Both the position numbers and the translations under genes were made by a program. The notes under the pieces are model-generated. The model searched no databases. It saw only the letters and a program-made list of their open reading frames with translations, and was not told the origin of the DNA. Below, in pieces: positions 29,795 through 41,231 of a stretch of DNA of 64,000 nucleotides (positions within the stretch are counted from its first letter, which is position 1; each line of letters begins with the position of its first letter). Origin of the DNA: CAWAHD01 sp963781785 (lineage in GTDB: Bacteria; Planctomycetota; Planctomycetia; Isosphaerales; Isosphaeraceae); the NCBI GenBank assembly GCA_963781785.1, contig CAWAHD010000001.1, forward strand, positions 2,046,001 to 2,110,000, given 5' to 3'.

Positions 29795-32700
29795 TCAGCT
29801 TTCCGTGTTCAGCACGGAACCGTCCAGAGAAGTCCGGCACAGGCGCCCGCGCCGGGCGGCTACGAAGCTACGTTCCCGCATCATCGACAGGGCCATCGAG
29901 GCCACGACCACTTCCATCAGGCTGTGCGCTGGTGAATCGCCTCCCTCGCCGTTTGCCGGTGGCACGATCCCGAGCAACCGACTCGAGCGCGGTACATCCC
30001 CGGCCAACACCTCAAGCGCCCGGTCAACCGCCGCGAGGACCCGAAGGAGACCGGGTCGAAACGCCAACTTCACGCCGGCCGCTGACTCGCTTTTCCAGGC
30101 TCCATTCGTCGTCGACTCGGCAGGCAGATCCGATCGGGATGGCGACAGCGAACCAGTTCCGTCGCGCAATCCGGAGCCGGATTTCGTGCCCGACCCCGAC
30201 GAATCCGCCTCGGGAATCAGGCGGGAAGGAGCCTGCGTGCGCGCGCATGGCGCGCCAGACGGTGCGCCTTCCTCATTCGCAGTCGGGGCTGACACGGCTC
30301 GCTCGGCTCCCACAACGCGGGCGCGAAGCTCTTGCCAAGCTTCGTCCAGCCCGACGGCGAACCGCGCCCACGGCGCCAGCCGTTCCACCACGGCGCTGCC
30401 CTGTCCCCCTCCGCCGGAATCGGTAGTGCCCGCCTGGTTCTTGACGTCGGCCTCGCCGAGGCCGCCTTCGTCTCTGGCGCCAGGCAGGCCAAGGCTCTGC
30501 CCGGCCCCGGATGGTCCACCGGGAGAAAAAGAGGCCAATAGCGCCGCTCCGCCGCCGGCGGATTCCAGCTCGCTTTCCAGGTTGACCGGGGCGACGGTGA
30601 ACGTGACGATCGAGGCGATCAGGTCGAGCACCGTGCCGCTCGAGCCCCCGATCTGGGAGATTTGCACGATCGTCAGCCCAGGAGCCGCCGACAGACCGGG
30701 CGAAGTTGCCGACACCGGCCCAACAACCGGCCCGCCACCTTCGAGGTTGAACGCCATCTCGAGCGCCGCCTCGCGGCCGGCAGTGCTCACATAAAAATTC
30801 AAGACTCCGTTCTCGACCCCGCCGAAGCTCATCGCCGTCGGGTTGGGCACCGCGGGATTCGTGAAACTCTGACTCAGGCTCAACCCGTCACTGCCCCCCA
30901 GCAAGAGTGCCAGATGCCCGTCGCCATTATTGCCGACCACGAGGTCGGTGAAGCCGTTGTTGCTGAAATTGCCGGCAAAGCCGGTGACTGGGAAATCGCC
31001 GCCGGTTGCAAATGTCTGGATCGACGGAGTTGTCGAGCTGAGATTGCCGAGCAAAGTCCCGTCGTTTGAGCCACCATTGAGTGTGGCCAGGTTTCCAGGT
31101 CCGAAATCTCCCTGGAACAGCGCCACGGGGTCCTGACCGACCGGATAGGTCTTGATCGCCTGCGGCACTTCGCTGAAGAACCCGCCCCCGGCGCCCGGGA
31201 AGACCTGGACGTTATCGGCCCCGCTGTTGGCCACGGCCAGGTCGAGCTGGTTGCCTCCCAGCAGGTCTCCCACCACGGTTGCGACCGGTCCGGCGTCGGT
31301 CTGCACCCGCGCCCCTGGGATTAATGTCCAGCTCGACCCGCTGCCTTGACCGAGCAGCACCGAGATATCGTTGGAGCCGGTGTCGGCGACCAGCAGGTCG
31401 GGCTGACCGTTCAGATTGGCGACCGTCAGTCCGGTGGGATCGGTGCCGACCGGAAAGCCAGCGCTGCCGTTGATCGAGGGGCCGAACTGGCCGTTGCCAA
31501 GGCCGGGATACACGAGGACGTTATCCCCGCCGCTATTGGCCACGATCAGGTCAGGGATGCCGTCGCCATTCAGGTCCGCCAGCTTGACGGCCCCGGGGGC
31601 GAGCAGGCCGCTGGATTGGCCGGCGATGACCTGGAAGCTATTGGAGGTGTCGCTGAGAGTGCCGTAGACGACACTCACCTGGTTGAGCGACTGGTCCGCG
31701 AAGATGAAGTCGGGGACGCCGTTGCCGGTCAAGTCGGCGACGGCCAGGGCGATGGCCGCCTTGACCGGCTCGAACGGGCGGAACGTGCCGTCGCCGTTGC
31801 CCTCGAGGATCAGCACGTCGCCATAGACGTCGCCGACGAGGAGGTCGAGCTTGCCGTCGCCGCTCAGATCGGCGACGGTCAATCCGGTGGGATCGACGCC
31901 GGCGTCGTAGTTGACCGGTGGCAGGAAACCGCCCTTGCCGTTGCCCAGGTAGATGCTCACGCCGTTGGTCGTGAGGACGGCCAGATCGGGGATGCCGTTG
32001 TCAGTGAAATCGGCGACGCGGACGACCTGGGCTGGGCTCGGGGTCAAAACGGTAACGGGATTGGCGAACTGGTCGTCGCCCAAGCCCGCGAGCACGTCGA
32101 GGGTGTTCGACCCCGGATTGATCGTCACGAGATCGCTCGGACCGCCGGTCGTGAATGTTCCGGCGGCCACGCCCGCCGTCGCCTCGAGGCTGGTGATTTC
32201 GGGCGAGCCGCCGGGGTCGACAGCCGACAAGTCGGTCCCGGCCCGATAGGGCACGGCTGGGGCGAACGCTCCGTCACCCAGGTTTCGCAGGACGCTCACC
32301 TGGCCGGTCAGCTCATTCGTGATGACAAGATCGAGCTTGCCGCTTCCCGTGGTATCGACTGCTTCGACGTCGGAGACTCCCAGGCCGGCGGGAAGAGTCA
32401 CGGGCGCCAGAAAACTCACCGGAATGAAGCCGGGAGTAACGGGACCGATGAACGGCGTGCCGAAGAAAACCGTGAGGGTGCCGTCGCCGGCATTACGGAC
32501 CACAAGGTCGTCCAAGCCGTCGCTGCTCAAATCGGCCGAGATGATCTGGGCCGGGAACTGGCCGGTCGAGAGCGAACCGATCTGGATAAAGCCCCCGTCG
32601 CGCCAGGCGTACAACGAGATGGCCGGGTCCCTGGCGTCGACGCTGGCGAGCAGGGGGCCGGCGGCGGTGTTCTGGACCCAGGCAATATCGCGTGACGGAT

Positions 32701-35700
32701 TGCCCGGGTTGACCGTTACGGGAGGCTCGAAGCTGCCGGGCTGGCCCGGGATCCCCTGTCGATCGAGGATATCACCGGACCCATCGACGACCAGGACATC
32801 GTCGGTGCCGTCGCCGTCGCCGTCGGCGACCACGGGCGTGGCGTGGGGGGTGGTGGCAAACTGGCCGGGGTATACGAACGAGCCGTCGCCGGTCGCCATC
32901 AGCACGGAGACGTCGTCGGACTGGTCGTCGGTGGTGGCCAGGTCGAGCTTGCCGTCGCCGTTGAAGTCCCCCGCCACGATGCCCAATGATGTCGACCCGA
33001 CGGCGTAGGTGACCTGGGGCTGGAACGTGCCGTCGCCGTTGCCCAGGAGCACCGACACGGTGCCGGGGCCGAAGCCGTTTCCGTTGGTGACGGCTAAGTC
33101 GACATGGCCATTACCGCCGTAGTCCCCGGCCACGATGGAGCGTGGTTGCGACCCGACCGCGTAGCTGACTCGGGGCTGGAAGGTGCCGTCGCCGTTGCCC
33201 AGCAGCACCGAGACGGTGTTCGAGCTCTCGTTAGTGACGGCCAGGTCGAGGTGGCCGTCACCGGTGAAGTCCCCGGCTACGATGGCGTCTGGGCCCGAAC
33301 CCACGGTGTAATTGACCTGGGGCTGAAAGGTGCCGTCGCCGTTTCCCAGGAGCACCGCGACTTCGCCCTCGACTCCTCCGGTGACGGGGTTGACGCCCGC
33401 GCCTGCCAGGGCCAGGTCGAGCCGTCCGTCACCCGTGAAGTCGCCGGCCACGATGGCCTGTGGCAACACCCCGACCATGTAGGTGACCTGGGGCTGAAAG
33501 GTGCCGTCACCGTTGCCCAGGAGCAGCGAGACGTCGCCCACCGATCCTCCCGTGACGGGGTCAGTGCTGCTGCCTGTCACGGCCAGGTCGAGCCGGCCGT
33601 CGCCGGTGAAGTCGCCCGCCACCATGGCGTCCGGGTCCGGCCCCACCGGGTAAGTGACCTGGGGCTGGAAGGTGCCGTCACCGTTGCCCAGCAGGACCGA
33701 GACGTCGTCGCTGCCCTCGTTGAGGACGGCCAGGTCGGTCCGTCCGTCGCCGTTGAAGTCCCCCCTCACAATGGAAGTTGGGGACGATCCCACCGCATAA
33801 GTGACCTGGGGCTGAAACGTCCCGTCGCCATTGCCCAGCAGCACGGAAACGTCGTCGCTGTCGTAGTTGGAAACGACCAGGTCGGTCCGGCCATCACCGG
33901 TGAAGTCACCCGTCGCGATGCTGCCTGGCTCCGACCCGACCAGGTTGGTGACCTGGGACCGGAACGTGCCGTCGCCGTTGCCCAGAAGCACCGACACGTC
34001 GTTCGAGGTCGTGTTGGCGACTGCCAGGTCGGTGCGGCCGTCGCCGATGAAGTCCCCCGCCACGATGGCGCCTGGGATCGACCCGACGGCGTAGGTGACC
34101 TCGGGCTGGAACGTGCCGTCGCCGTTGCCGAGCAGCACGGAGACATCGTCGGATCCCAAGTTTGCCACAGCCAGGTCGGTCCGGCCATCACCGCGAAAGT
34201 CCGCCGCCGCGATGCTGCCTGGGCCCGACCCAACCGCGTAGGTGACCTGGGGCTGGAAGGTGCCGTCGCCATTGCCCAGCAGAATGGAGACGTCGTTTGA
34301 ACCCTCGTTTGCGACAGCCAAGTCGGTCCGGCCGTCACCGGTGAAGTCCCCGGCCACGATGCTGCTTGGGCCCGACCCGACCGCGTAGGTGACCTGGGAC
34401 TGGAAGGTGCCGTCGCCGTTGCCCAGAAGCACCGACACGGTACCGTCGTTGCTGTTTCCCACCGCCAGGTCGGTCCGGCCATCACCGGTGAAGTTCCCAG
34501 CCGCGATGGCATCCGGGCCCGACCCGACCGCGTAGGTGACCTGGGGGCCGAATGTGCCGTCGCCGTTGCCCAAGAGCACCGACACGGTGTCGTCGTTTTC
34601 GTTTGCCACGGCCAGGTCGAGGTGGCCGTTGCCCGTGAAATACCCGGCCAGGATCGCGTCCGGCGACAATCCGACCGCATAGGTGACCTGGGGCTGGAAG
34701 GTGCCGTCGCCGTTACCCAGCAGCACCGACACAGTGTTGCCGAATTCGTTCGCCACGGCCAGGTCGAGGTGGCCGTTGCCGCTGAAGTCCCCCGCCACAA
34801 TGGCGTCCGGCGCCGACCCGACCGCGTAGGTGACCTGGGGCTGGAACGTGCCGTCGCCATTGCCCAGCAGAATCGAGACGTTGCTGGAGTTTGCGTTTGC
34901 GACGGCCAAGTCGAGGTGGCCATCACCGGTGAAGTCCCCCGCCACGATGGCGTCGGGAAACGATCCCACCGGCAGAGGTTGAAACGCGGCGGTAGTTGGT
35001 GCCACCGTCGTCGTGAAGGTGTAGTTGCCGGCGTTGCCGTCGCTCTCGACCTTCAGGAAATAGGACCCACTCACGAGCTGCTGGGCGATCAGGTCGTCCG
35101 GATCAGTGGGCGAGAGGCCGTCGCTCTGGACGAGCACGTTGCCTTGCGAGTCGAGGAGCGACAGTTGGGTCGTCATGCCCTGGGGATGGACCTGCGCGAC
35201 CAAGACCTCGTCGGTGGTCGCACTCAAGGCAAATTGATCGTTCACCAGGCCGCAAACGGTGACGTCGGAGCCCGCGATGGTCAGTCCGGCGGGGCCGCTC
35301 CCGGATCCGCTGCCCACTTCAATCAGCGGCGTGCCGGCAAAGCCTGGCTGAGTGGTACCGTCGATAAGCACGGAAGACGTGATCGGAGGCAGAGGCGTGA
35401 TCGGTTCGATGGTCTGGACGCCGGCGCCGGGGATTGCGAAATCAATCGTAACCCCCAGGCCAGCCGCGCTATTGGCGTCGAGGATTGCCTGGCGGAGCGA
35501 GCCGGGCCCGGAGTCAGCCGCCGTGTCGACCACGAAGACTCCATCCGTGATCGCGAACTGCGTCTGGAGTGGCGACGCTCCGTAGGACTGGGCAGCGAGC
35601 GTGAGGGTGCTAAGGACGTGGGGTCCGGAAGGCGGGTTGAAGGTCATGCCCGCTAGCGCCGCGTCGAGTGCCGCCAGCGGACCGCTGTACGACAGCGATC

Positions 35701-37448
35701 CGGTTCCGTCGCCCGAGCCGGTCAGGCCGGCGGTACTCGCCAGCGACAGTGTGCCCGTCGTGACCGAGAGCGTCAGGCTCCAATCCGGGTTGAACGGACC
35801 CGCATCGGGATCCTGGATCGCGATTCCGTCGCCTGCCTTGGTCGCGAAAGCCAGCGATTGGTTGGCGGTCGCGGGAACGGAACGATCAGGCGCCTGAAGC
35901 GTCGCTCGGCGCAGGGCCGAGACTTCGGAGGTGTTGCCCTGGGGGTCGGTCGCCGTGGCCGTGATGATCGGAAGTCCGGTCGGCGGCACGTAAGGGACGT
36001 CGAAGAGGGCCTGGCCCTGGCCGTCGGTCGTCACCTCGATCGATCCCAGGAAATCCTCGGCTTCGCCTGTCCCACTGGAGTCGAAGGCGGAACTTGCGAA
36101 CAGGTCAACGCGGAAAGTCGCGTCGGGCAAGCTACCCCACAGCCCGCCCTCGAACTGACCGTCACTCGAGGTGAAGATGATGGGAAAGTTCTGGAGGTTG
36201 TTTGGCCCCTGGGGAGGTGCACTGGAGTTGTAGGTCATCCCGTAGTGATCGATGACGATGGCCTGCCCGTTGTTGCCGAAAATGCGGTTGCCGATGATTT
36301 CGTCGCCGACGGAGCCACTACCGTTGACGAACACGCCCCCTGCACCGTTATTGGTGATCACGTTGCCTGCCGCCGCGGTCGTCCGACCGATCGTGTTGTC
36401 CGCGGCGCCGGATTGGAAGTCGACACCGACAGACACGTTGCCCAGATCCACGGTCCCCGTCGAGTCGGTGCCGATCAAGTTCCCCTGCACCACGTTGCCA
36501 CTCGTGCCCGGGTCGGAAAGCTGGATGCCGAAACTCGCGTTGCCCGAGATGACGTTGCCCTCGCCGGCGGCGAGGGCGCTCTCAAGATCGGCGCCAATCT
36601 GGTTGCCGGAGGCGCTTCCCGAGATCACGACGCCGCCGCTCAAGCCGGAATAGTAGTAGCCGTAGCCGTTATAGTCGTTGGCCGCCGAGGTCCCGTTGGG
36701 CAGGGCCGCGTCTCCCGTGACAGTCGTGCCGATCAGATCGCCGGCCACGACGTTGCCATCGGTGCCCTGCCCGTCGATCCACACACCAGCGATGGTATTG
36801 CCGCTGAGCAGGTTCCGCTCGGCGTCGTCGCCGATTCCATCACCGTTGGTTCCGATGGTGTTTTGAGTGGCTCCTCCGTCAATCTTGACCCCGGAATCGT
36901 TGGGCTCGCCCTGAGTGCCCGTCGGATCGGTGCCAAGGAAGTCCCCATAGATCCAGTCGCCGGTCGCGCCGATTCCCGTGATGTGGATGCCGGCGCCCTG
37001 GCTGAAATTGTTGACGTCCAGCCCGCGGACCGTGACATCCGGGCCGGTGATCGTCAGGCCGTTGCCGCCGTCGGCCTGGCTGCCACTCAGCTCGATCAGC
37101 GGCGTGCCGGCGGAAACCCGGCTGCGACCAGCCGTCGATCACGACGCCGACCGTGATGGCGGGCAGCTCGGTCTGGGGCGCGATCGTCTGCACGCCGTCC
37201 CCGGGCATATCGAAATCGATCGTGTTCGCCTGGCCGGTATCGGCGTTGGAGTCGAGGATCGCCTGGCGGAGCGAGCCGGCGCCGGCATCGCCGGTGTTCG
37301 AGACCGTGAACGTGGAAAGCAGCGTCCGGTCTTCCATCCATTCCAACCGCGGGCGGATGCGTAGCCGGTAGCGGAGCCGGTTGGGTGCGTGACATTCCTC
37401 CGGGCGGCTGCTACCGGACGAAACCCATTGTGGCTTGGAGGTATTCAT
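29795..37448 (-). CDS. Giant surface protein with parallel-beta and FG-GAP/VCBS repeats, frameshift near 37112
   Basis: An exported or cell-surface protein of about 2550 residues, probably a scaffold or adhesin. The N-terminus is a basic leader with the planctomycete motif RPRLEWMEDRTLLSTF. TVSNTGDAGAGSLRQAIL follows, the start of a right-handed beta-helix region (GNVVQGNLIGTDSTGT, GNVISGNASFGIQL). The middle third has about thirteen FG-GAP/VCBS units of about 55 residues (GDFTGDGRTDLAVAN ... VLLGNGDGTFQPQVTYAVG) with Asp/Asn-rich calcium-binding loops. Less regular FG-GAP units follow, then a Gly/Ser-rich tail with a short hydrophobic stretch (SLMEVVVASMALSMM). The frame changes by one base near 37112, between GWSQPGF and AGTPLIEL. 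The upstream 135 bases adjoin an ISAs1 insertion. Confidence 0.85.
32990..34980. repeat. Tandem DNA repeats encoding FG-GAP units
   Basis: About twelve head-to-tail units of roughly 165-180 bases lie inside the giant gene. Each contains near-identical blocks such as GTGACCTGGGGCTGGAA and TGCCGTCGCCGTTGCCCAG on the plus strand. The near-identity at DNA level, including at silent positions, points to recent duplication or gene conversion and makes the region prone to misassembly and copy-number change. Confidence 0.8.
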
Positions 37449-37480
37449 TACGCGTGCTCGGCGGACGCTCGAGAGAACGG

Positions 37481-37500
37481 TGTTAGTTGTGGGTTGTCGG
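37481..37500. repeat. Dispersed 'CGACAACC' repeat, copy 1
   Basis: On the minus strand this reads CCGACAACCCACAACTAACA. It closely resembles 38911-38938 and more loosely 41535-41557. It lies just upstream of the giant surface-protein gene, and all copies are between genes. Confidence 0.5.
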
Positions 37501-37583
37501 ATGTGTGCGTTGCGTTTTGCGCGTCCAGCCCAGGCGCGTTCGGCAAATTCCGGGCCCCGGCATCGGGCAAGGGCGGAATGCTA

Positions 37584-38845
37584 CCAGGGCGATTGCGCCA
37601 TGATGGGTAATCTGGCATGATTGGGCGAACGCATTGTCGCCGCTTGTTGCGAAGCAGCAGGGGTAGAGAAGCTTGCGCGAGTCCGGAATCCATGCCATGT
37701 CGAAACCCAAGTCCGTTCGGATTGCAGACCATTTTGCGGAGCTCACGGATCCGCGGCGTCGGGAGGTGGTATATCCGCTGATCAATGTGGTGGTCATTGC
37801 AGTTTGCGCGGTGATTTCTGGCGCGGATGATTTCGTCGCCATTGCCAGATTTGGGACAACCAAGCGAGAGTGGCTGGCACGATTTCTGGACTTGGAGAAT
37901 GGTATCCCGTCGCACGATCGTTTCAATGCGATCTTCGCCGTCATCAAGCCGGCGGAGTTCGAGAAGTGTTTGCTGAGTTGGATCACGGCCTTGCACGAAA
38001 TCACCGATGGCCAGGTGATCGCCATTGACGGGAAAACGCTCCGCCGCAGCTTCGACTCGGCCAACAGTAAGGCGGCCATTCATATGGTGAGCGCTTGGGC
38101 GACCGCCAATCATATCAGCTTGGGACAGGTCGTCGTCGACGCCAAGAGCAACGAGATCACCGCCATTCCGAAACTGCTGGAAATGCTCGAATTGTCGGGC
38201 GCTATGGTCACTATCGACGCGATGGGTTGTCAGACCGAAATCGCGAAGCAAATCGTCGGCGCGGGCGCGGATTATTGCCTGGCCGTCAAGGATAACCAAC
38301 CGACATTGCATCAGGGGATCATCGACTTCTTCGAGAAGCACGTGGAGGACGATTTCGCGGGCATCCGGATGCGTTACCACGTGACTGACGAGAAAGGGCA
38401 CGGCCGGGAGGAGGCACGTTACTACATGATCTGTCCCGTTCCCGAGGACTTGCCAGACCGTTCGCGTTGGACTGGTCTGAAGGCGATTGGAGTTGCCATC
38501 AACGAAACTCAGCGCGACGGAAAGAGGGTGGGTGAAAACCGCTATTACATTCTGAGCAAGTTTGTCGCGGCCCGTCGCTTCGCCGACGCGGTGCGCGGCC
38601 ACTGGAGCATCGAGAACCGTCTGCATTGGCAACTCGATGTCACCTTTCAGGAAGACCAGTGCCGCATTCGCCAAGGTCACGCTGACGCGAATTTCAGCAT
38701 CCTCCGCCGCACCGCGCTGAGCCTACTGAAGAACGAGACCACACTGAAGGTCGGTATCAAGAACAAACGCCTCACCGCCGGCTGGGACGATAGTTATCTT
38801 GAAAAAGTGCTGATCGGCTCATGACTTAAGGTGCAATCGCCCTGG
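37584..38845 (+). mobile_element. ISAs1-family insertion sequence with 8-bp target duplication
   Basis: The element of 1262 bases ends in inverted repeats: left CCAGGGCGATTGCGCC, right (read inward) CCAGGGCGATTGCACC. It is flanked by an exact direct repeat GAATGCTA at 37576-37583 and 38846-38853, which is the target duplication. Intact ends, duplication and gene indicate a recent insertion. It sits 136 bases upstream of the giant surface-protein start and reads away from it, so it may have displaced that gene's promoter. Confidence 0.92.
37697..38824 (+). CDS. ISAs1-family transposase
   Basis: The DDE transposase of about 375 residues starts with the H-repeat/ISAs1 domain (IADHFAELTDPRRREVVYPL, VVIAVCAVISGADDFVAIA), then IPSHDRFNAIFAVI. 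Catalytic positions are VIAIDGKTLRRS, the Asp in MVTIDAMGCQTEIAKQI and the Glu in HWSIENRLHWQLDVTFQED. The start at MSKPKSVR (37697) matches family N-termini; an in-frame codon at 37673 adds eight residues. It looks complete. Confidence 0.94.
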   Translation: MSKPKSVRIADHFAELTDPRRREVVYPLINVVVIAVCAVISGADDFVAIARFGTTKREWLARFLDLENGIPSHDRFNAIFAVIKPAEFEKCLLSWITALHEITDGQVIAIDGKTLRRSFDSANSKAAIHMVSAWATANHISLGQVVVDAKSNEITAIPKLLEMLELSGAMVTIDAMGCQTEIAKQIVGAGADYCLAVKDNQPTLHQGIIDFFEKHVEDDFAGIRMRYHVTDEKGHGREEARYYMICPVPEDLPDRSRWTGLKAIGVAINETQRDGKRVGENRYYILSKFVAARRFADAVRGHWSIENRLHWQLDVTFQEDQCRIRQGHADANFSILRRTALSLLKNETTLKVGIKNKRLTAGWDDSYLEKVLIGS

Positions 38846-38910
38846 GAATGCTACGAATCGGCTCCGATACGTTTTTCAGCATTCTTCTCCGACACCGTAC
38901 ACTCGACACC

Positions 38911-38938
38911 CGACAACCAACAAGTAACAGCCGACAAC
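38911..38938. repeat. Dispersed 'CGACAACC' repeat, copy 2
   Basis: This block begins CGACAACCAACAAGTAACAG and repeats CCGACAAC at its end. It lies in the 284-base gap between the ISAs1 element and the end of the second surface-protein gene, where I see no gene. Confidence 0.5.
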
Positions 38939-39137
38939 GTGCGAGACAGAGACAACATCGCTGCGCCGATCAGCGGCGCCGAAACGGGTTTTATGAAATC
39001 TCTTCTTTGCTGGCCTTGGCGCGAGATATTGGCCCCCAACTCGGCTTGCATGGTGAACCATCGTCATCAAACCGGGCGCGGGGGCGTCTCACCACACGAT
39101 TGCGCGGCGCACGGTCTCCGGAACGCGCCCGCCTCAG

Positions 39138-41231
39138 TCAGACCCATCGAGCTCGCTTCTTGATTCCCAGGCTGTTCAGGAAATCCGGGCTATCGAGCAC
39201 CAAGGGCGCCAGGAGGGGGTCGGGTGCACTGGTCGCGGTCACCGCGGAAGGCGAGGCGATCGCGTCTGCGCTCGTCACGTTGATGGGGGACGTGATCGCG
39301 TTCGTGAGACCGCTGCTGGAGACCTCAAGCGTGTAGCCGGTTCCCACCTTGTTCAGCGTCAGGCTCGAGAACGCGGCTACGCCCTTGCTCGCCTTCACGG
39401 AAAGCGTTCCGCCGAGCTTCGCCCTGGCCGGGTTGTTATCGAGCGCCACTTTTACGGTACTGGTGGCGGATGTCTCCACATTTCCATAAGCGTCTTCGAT
39501 CGTCGCTTCGAGCCCAAAGTCGGAGTTCACGGTGACGGTCGACGGCGGCTGTTCCGTGATCACCAACTGCGTGGCCGCCGCGGGGGTCACGGTGATGGCG
39601 CTGGACGTCGCGCCGCTGAGGCCGCTGCTCGAGGCATTCAGCGTGTAGCCGGACACGGCCTGGGTGAGCGTCAGTCCGGTGAAGGAGGCCACGCCGCTCG
39701 TTGCCGCAACCGAGAGCGTCCCGCCGAGCGTCGTCCCGGTCGGGCTAGCGGCCAGCGCCACGCTCACAGTATTGGAGGCGGATGTCACCACGTTGCCGTA
39801 CGCGTCCTCAATCGAAGCTTGGAATCCGAAACCGCTCCCCGCCGTGACGGTGGCCGGCGGCTGTTCTGTGATCGCTAACTGCGTGGCGGCGGCGGGGGTC
39901 ACGGTGATGGCGCTGGTGACTCCAGCGCCGAGTCCGCTGGCGGAGACCTGGAGCGTATAGCCGGACGCCGCCTTATTCAGCGACAGCCCGGAGAAAGTGG
40001 CCACGCCGTCGGACGCTTGCGCCGAGAGCGTGCCGCCGAGCGTTGAACCGCCGGGGTTGCTGGCCAGCGCTACCGTCACCGTCCCGTTGAAGGAGGAAAG
40101 AAGGTCGCCCGAGCTGTTTTCGGCCTCGACCGTCAGGCCGAAGGGGCTGCCCGCGGTCACGCTCGCCGGGGGCTGCGTCGTCACAACCAGTTGCGATGTG
40201 GTCAGGGTGGCAACGCCGATCGCGCTCGTGCCTGGGTCAGTGAACCAGAGGTTGCCGTCGGGGCCTGTCGTGATGGACTTGGGCGAGGCGTTGGCGTAAG
40301 GAACGGCGTACTCGGTGATGGCGTCGGTCGTCGGGTTGATCGAAGCGAGCTTGCCGACGGTAGACTCGTTGGCGTTCGGCTCCTCGGTGAACCAGAGGTT
40401 GCCGTCGGGGCCCGCTGTGATCCCATACGTCTCGGAATAGGCGGTGGGGGTAGTGAAGTCGGTGATGGCGTCGGTTGCCAGGTTGATCATCCCGACGTCG
40501 TCGAGACTGGAGGTGAACCATACATTACCGTCCGGCCCCGCCGTGATCCCCCAAGTTTCCCCGCTGTCGTCGAACTCCGTGATCACATGGGAGGTCGGGT
40601 TGATCTGACCCAGAAACGCCTGGCTGAACCAGATGTTGCCGTCAGGGCCGGCCGTGATCGCGGCTGTGCCGGCGTAACAGCAGAGAGGATCAGCAAACTC
40701 GCTGACGGTGCGGTTGGTCGGATTGAAGTCACCGATCTCGTGGGCCTTGGGCTGCCCGAACCAGAGGTTGCCGTCCGGGCCCACAGTGATATTTGTGGGG
40801 CCGCCGCTGCCGGCGGGGAGCGAGAATTCGCTGATGGCGTGAGTGGTCGGGTTGATCTCACCGACTTTGTCGGCGTTCAGCTCAGTGAACCAGAGGTTGC
40901 CGTTGGGCCCGGTCGTAATCCCGGAGGGAGCGGCGTTGGCGGTGGGCACGGTGAATGAGCTGATGACGTCAGTGGTCAGGTTGATCATCCCGATCGCATT
41001 GGCGCCCCCCTCCGTGAACCAGACGTTGCCGTCGGGCCCGGCCGTTATCCCTTGTAAGGCGCTATTCGTAAGGCTACCACTCGGTAGGGGGAACTCGGTG
41101 ATCGAGGAAACGCCCGACAGCATGCAACGGTGTTCCAGCCCTTCGAGCCGGAGGTGGCGCCGCCGGATGCGGTTCCGCTGCCGGGCTCGGCTGGTTGACG
41201 GACTGTGAAGCGTGGAGTGTCGAAACAACAT
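39138..41231 (-). CDS. Surface protein: Vgb-like beta-propeller followed by Ig-like domains
   Basis: The 697-residue protein starts with a basic stretch and the planctomycete motif LRLEGLEHRCMLSG. A propeller of virginiamycin-B-lyase type follows, with about seven blades carrying GPDGNLWFTE or close variants. Three Ig-like/invasin-like domains of about 90 residues come next, each opening with LVVTTQPPASVTAG-like or ITEQPPATVTAG-like sequence and containing GGTLS. The Vgb fold is used here probably for binding; the lyase His/Glu set is not evident. The ATG at 41231 has AAAGGAG eight bases upstream. It shares orientation and N-terminal motif with the giant protein, so both may use the same export or anchoring route. 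Confidence 0.85.
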   Translation of the reverse strand: MLFRHSTLHSPSTSRARQRNRIRRRHLRLEGLEHRCMLSGVSSITEFPLPSGSLTNSALQGITAGPDGNVWFTEGGANAIGMINLTTDVISSFTVPTANAAPSGITTGPNGNLWFTELNADKVGEINPTTHAISEFSLPAGSGGPTNITVGPDGNLWFGQPKAHEIGDFNPTNRTVSEFADPLCCYAGTAAITAGPDGNIWFSQAFLGQINPTSHVITEFDDSGETWGITAGPDGNVWFTSSLDDVGMINLATDAITDFTTPTAYSETYGITAGPDGNLWFTEEPNANESTVGKLASINPTTDAITEYAVPYANASPKSITTGPDGNLWFTDPGTSAIGVATLTTSQLVVTTQPPASVTAGSPFGLTVEAENSSGDLLSSFNGTVTVALASNPGGSTLGGTLSAQASDGVATFSGLSLNKAASGYTLQVSASGLGAGVTSAITVTPAAATQLAITEQPPATVTAGSGFGFQASIEDAYGNVVTSASNTVSVALAASPTGTTLGGTLSVAATSGVASFTGLTLTQAVSGYTLNASSSGLSGATSSAITVTPAAATQLVITEQPPSTVTVNSDFGLEATIEDAYGNVETSATSTVKVALDNNPARAKLGGTLSVKASKGVAAFSSLTLNKVGTGYTLEVSSSGLTNAITSPINVTSADAIASPSAVTATSAPDPLLAPLVLDSPDFLNSLGIKKRARWV

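Noticed and set aside
31346..34300. Long plus-strand frames (about 450 and 400 codons) inside the giant surface-protein gene
   Set aside because: They mirror the FG-GAP repeats (GDGRTDL becomes repeats of GQVGPAV type) and overlap a clearly real gene on the other strand.
32990..34980. Regularly spaced repeats that could suggest a CRISPR array
   Set aside because: Unit length is about 170 bases, the units are coding and in frame, and no unique spacers separate short repeats.
35858..37156. A plus-strand frame of about 430 codons
   Set aside because: Antisense to the beta-helix region of the surface protein; no family similarity.
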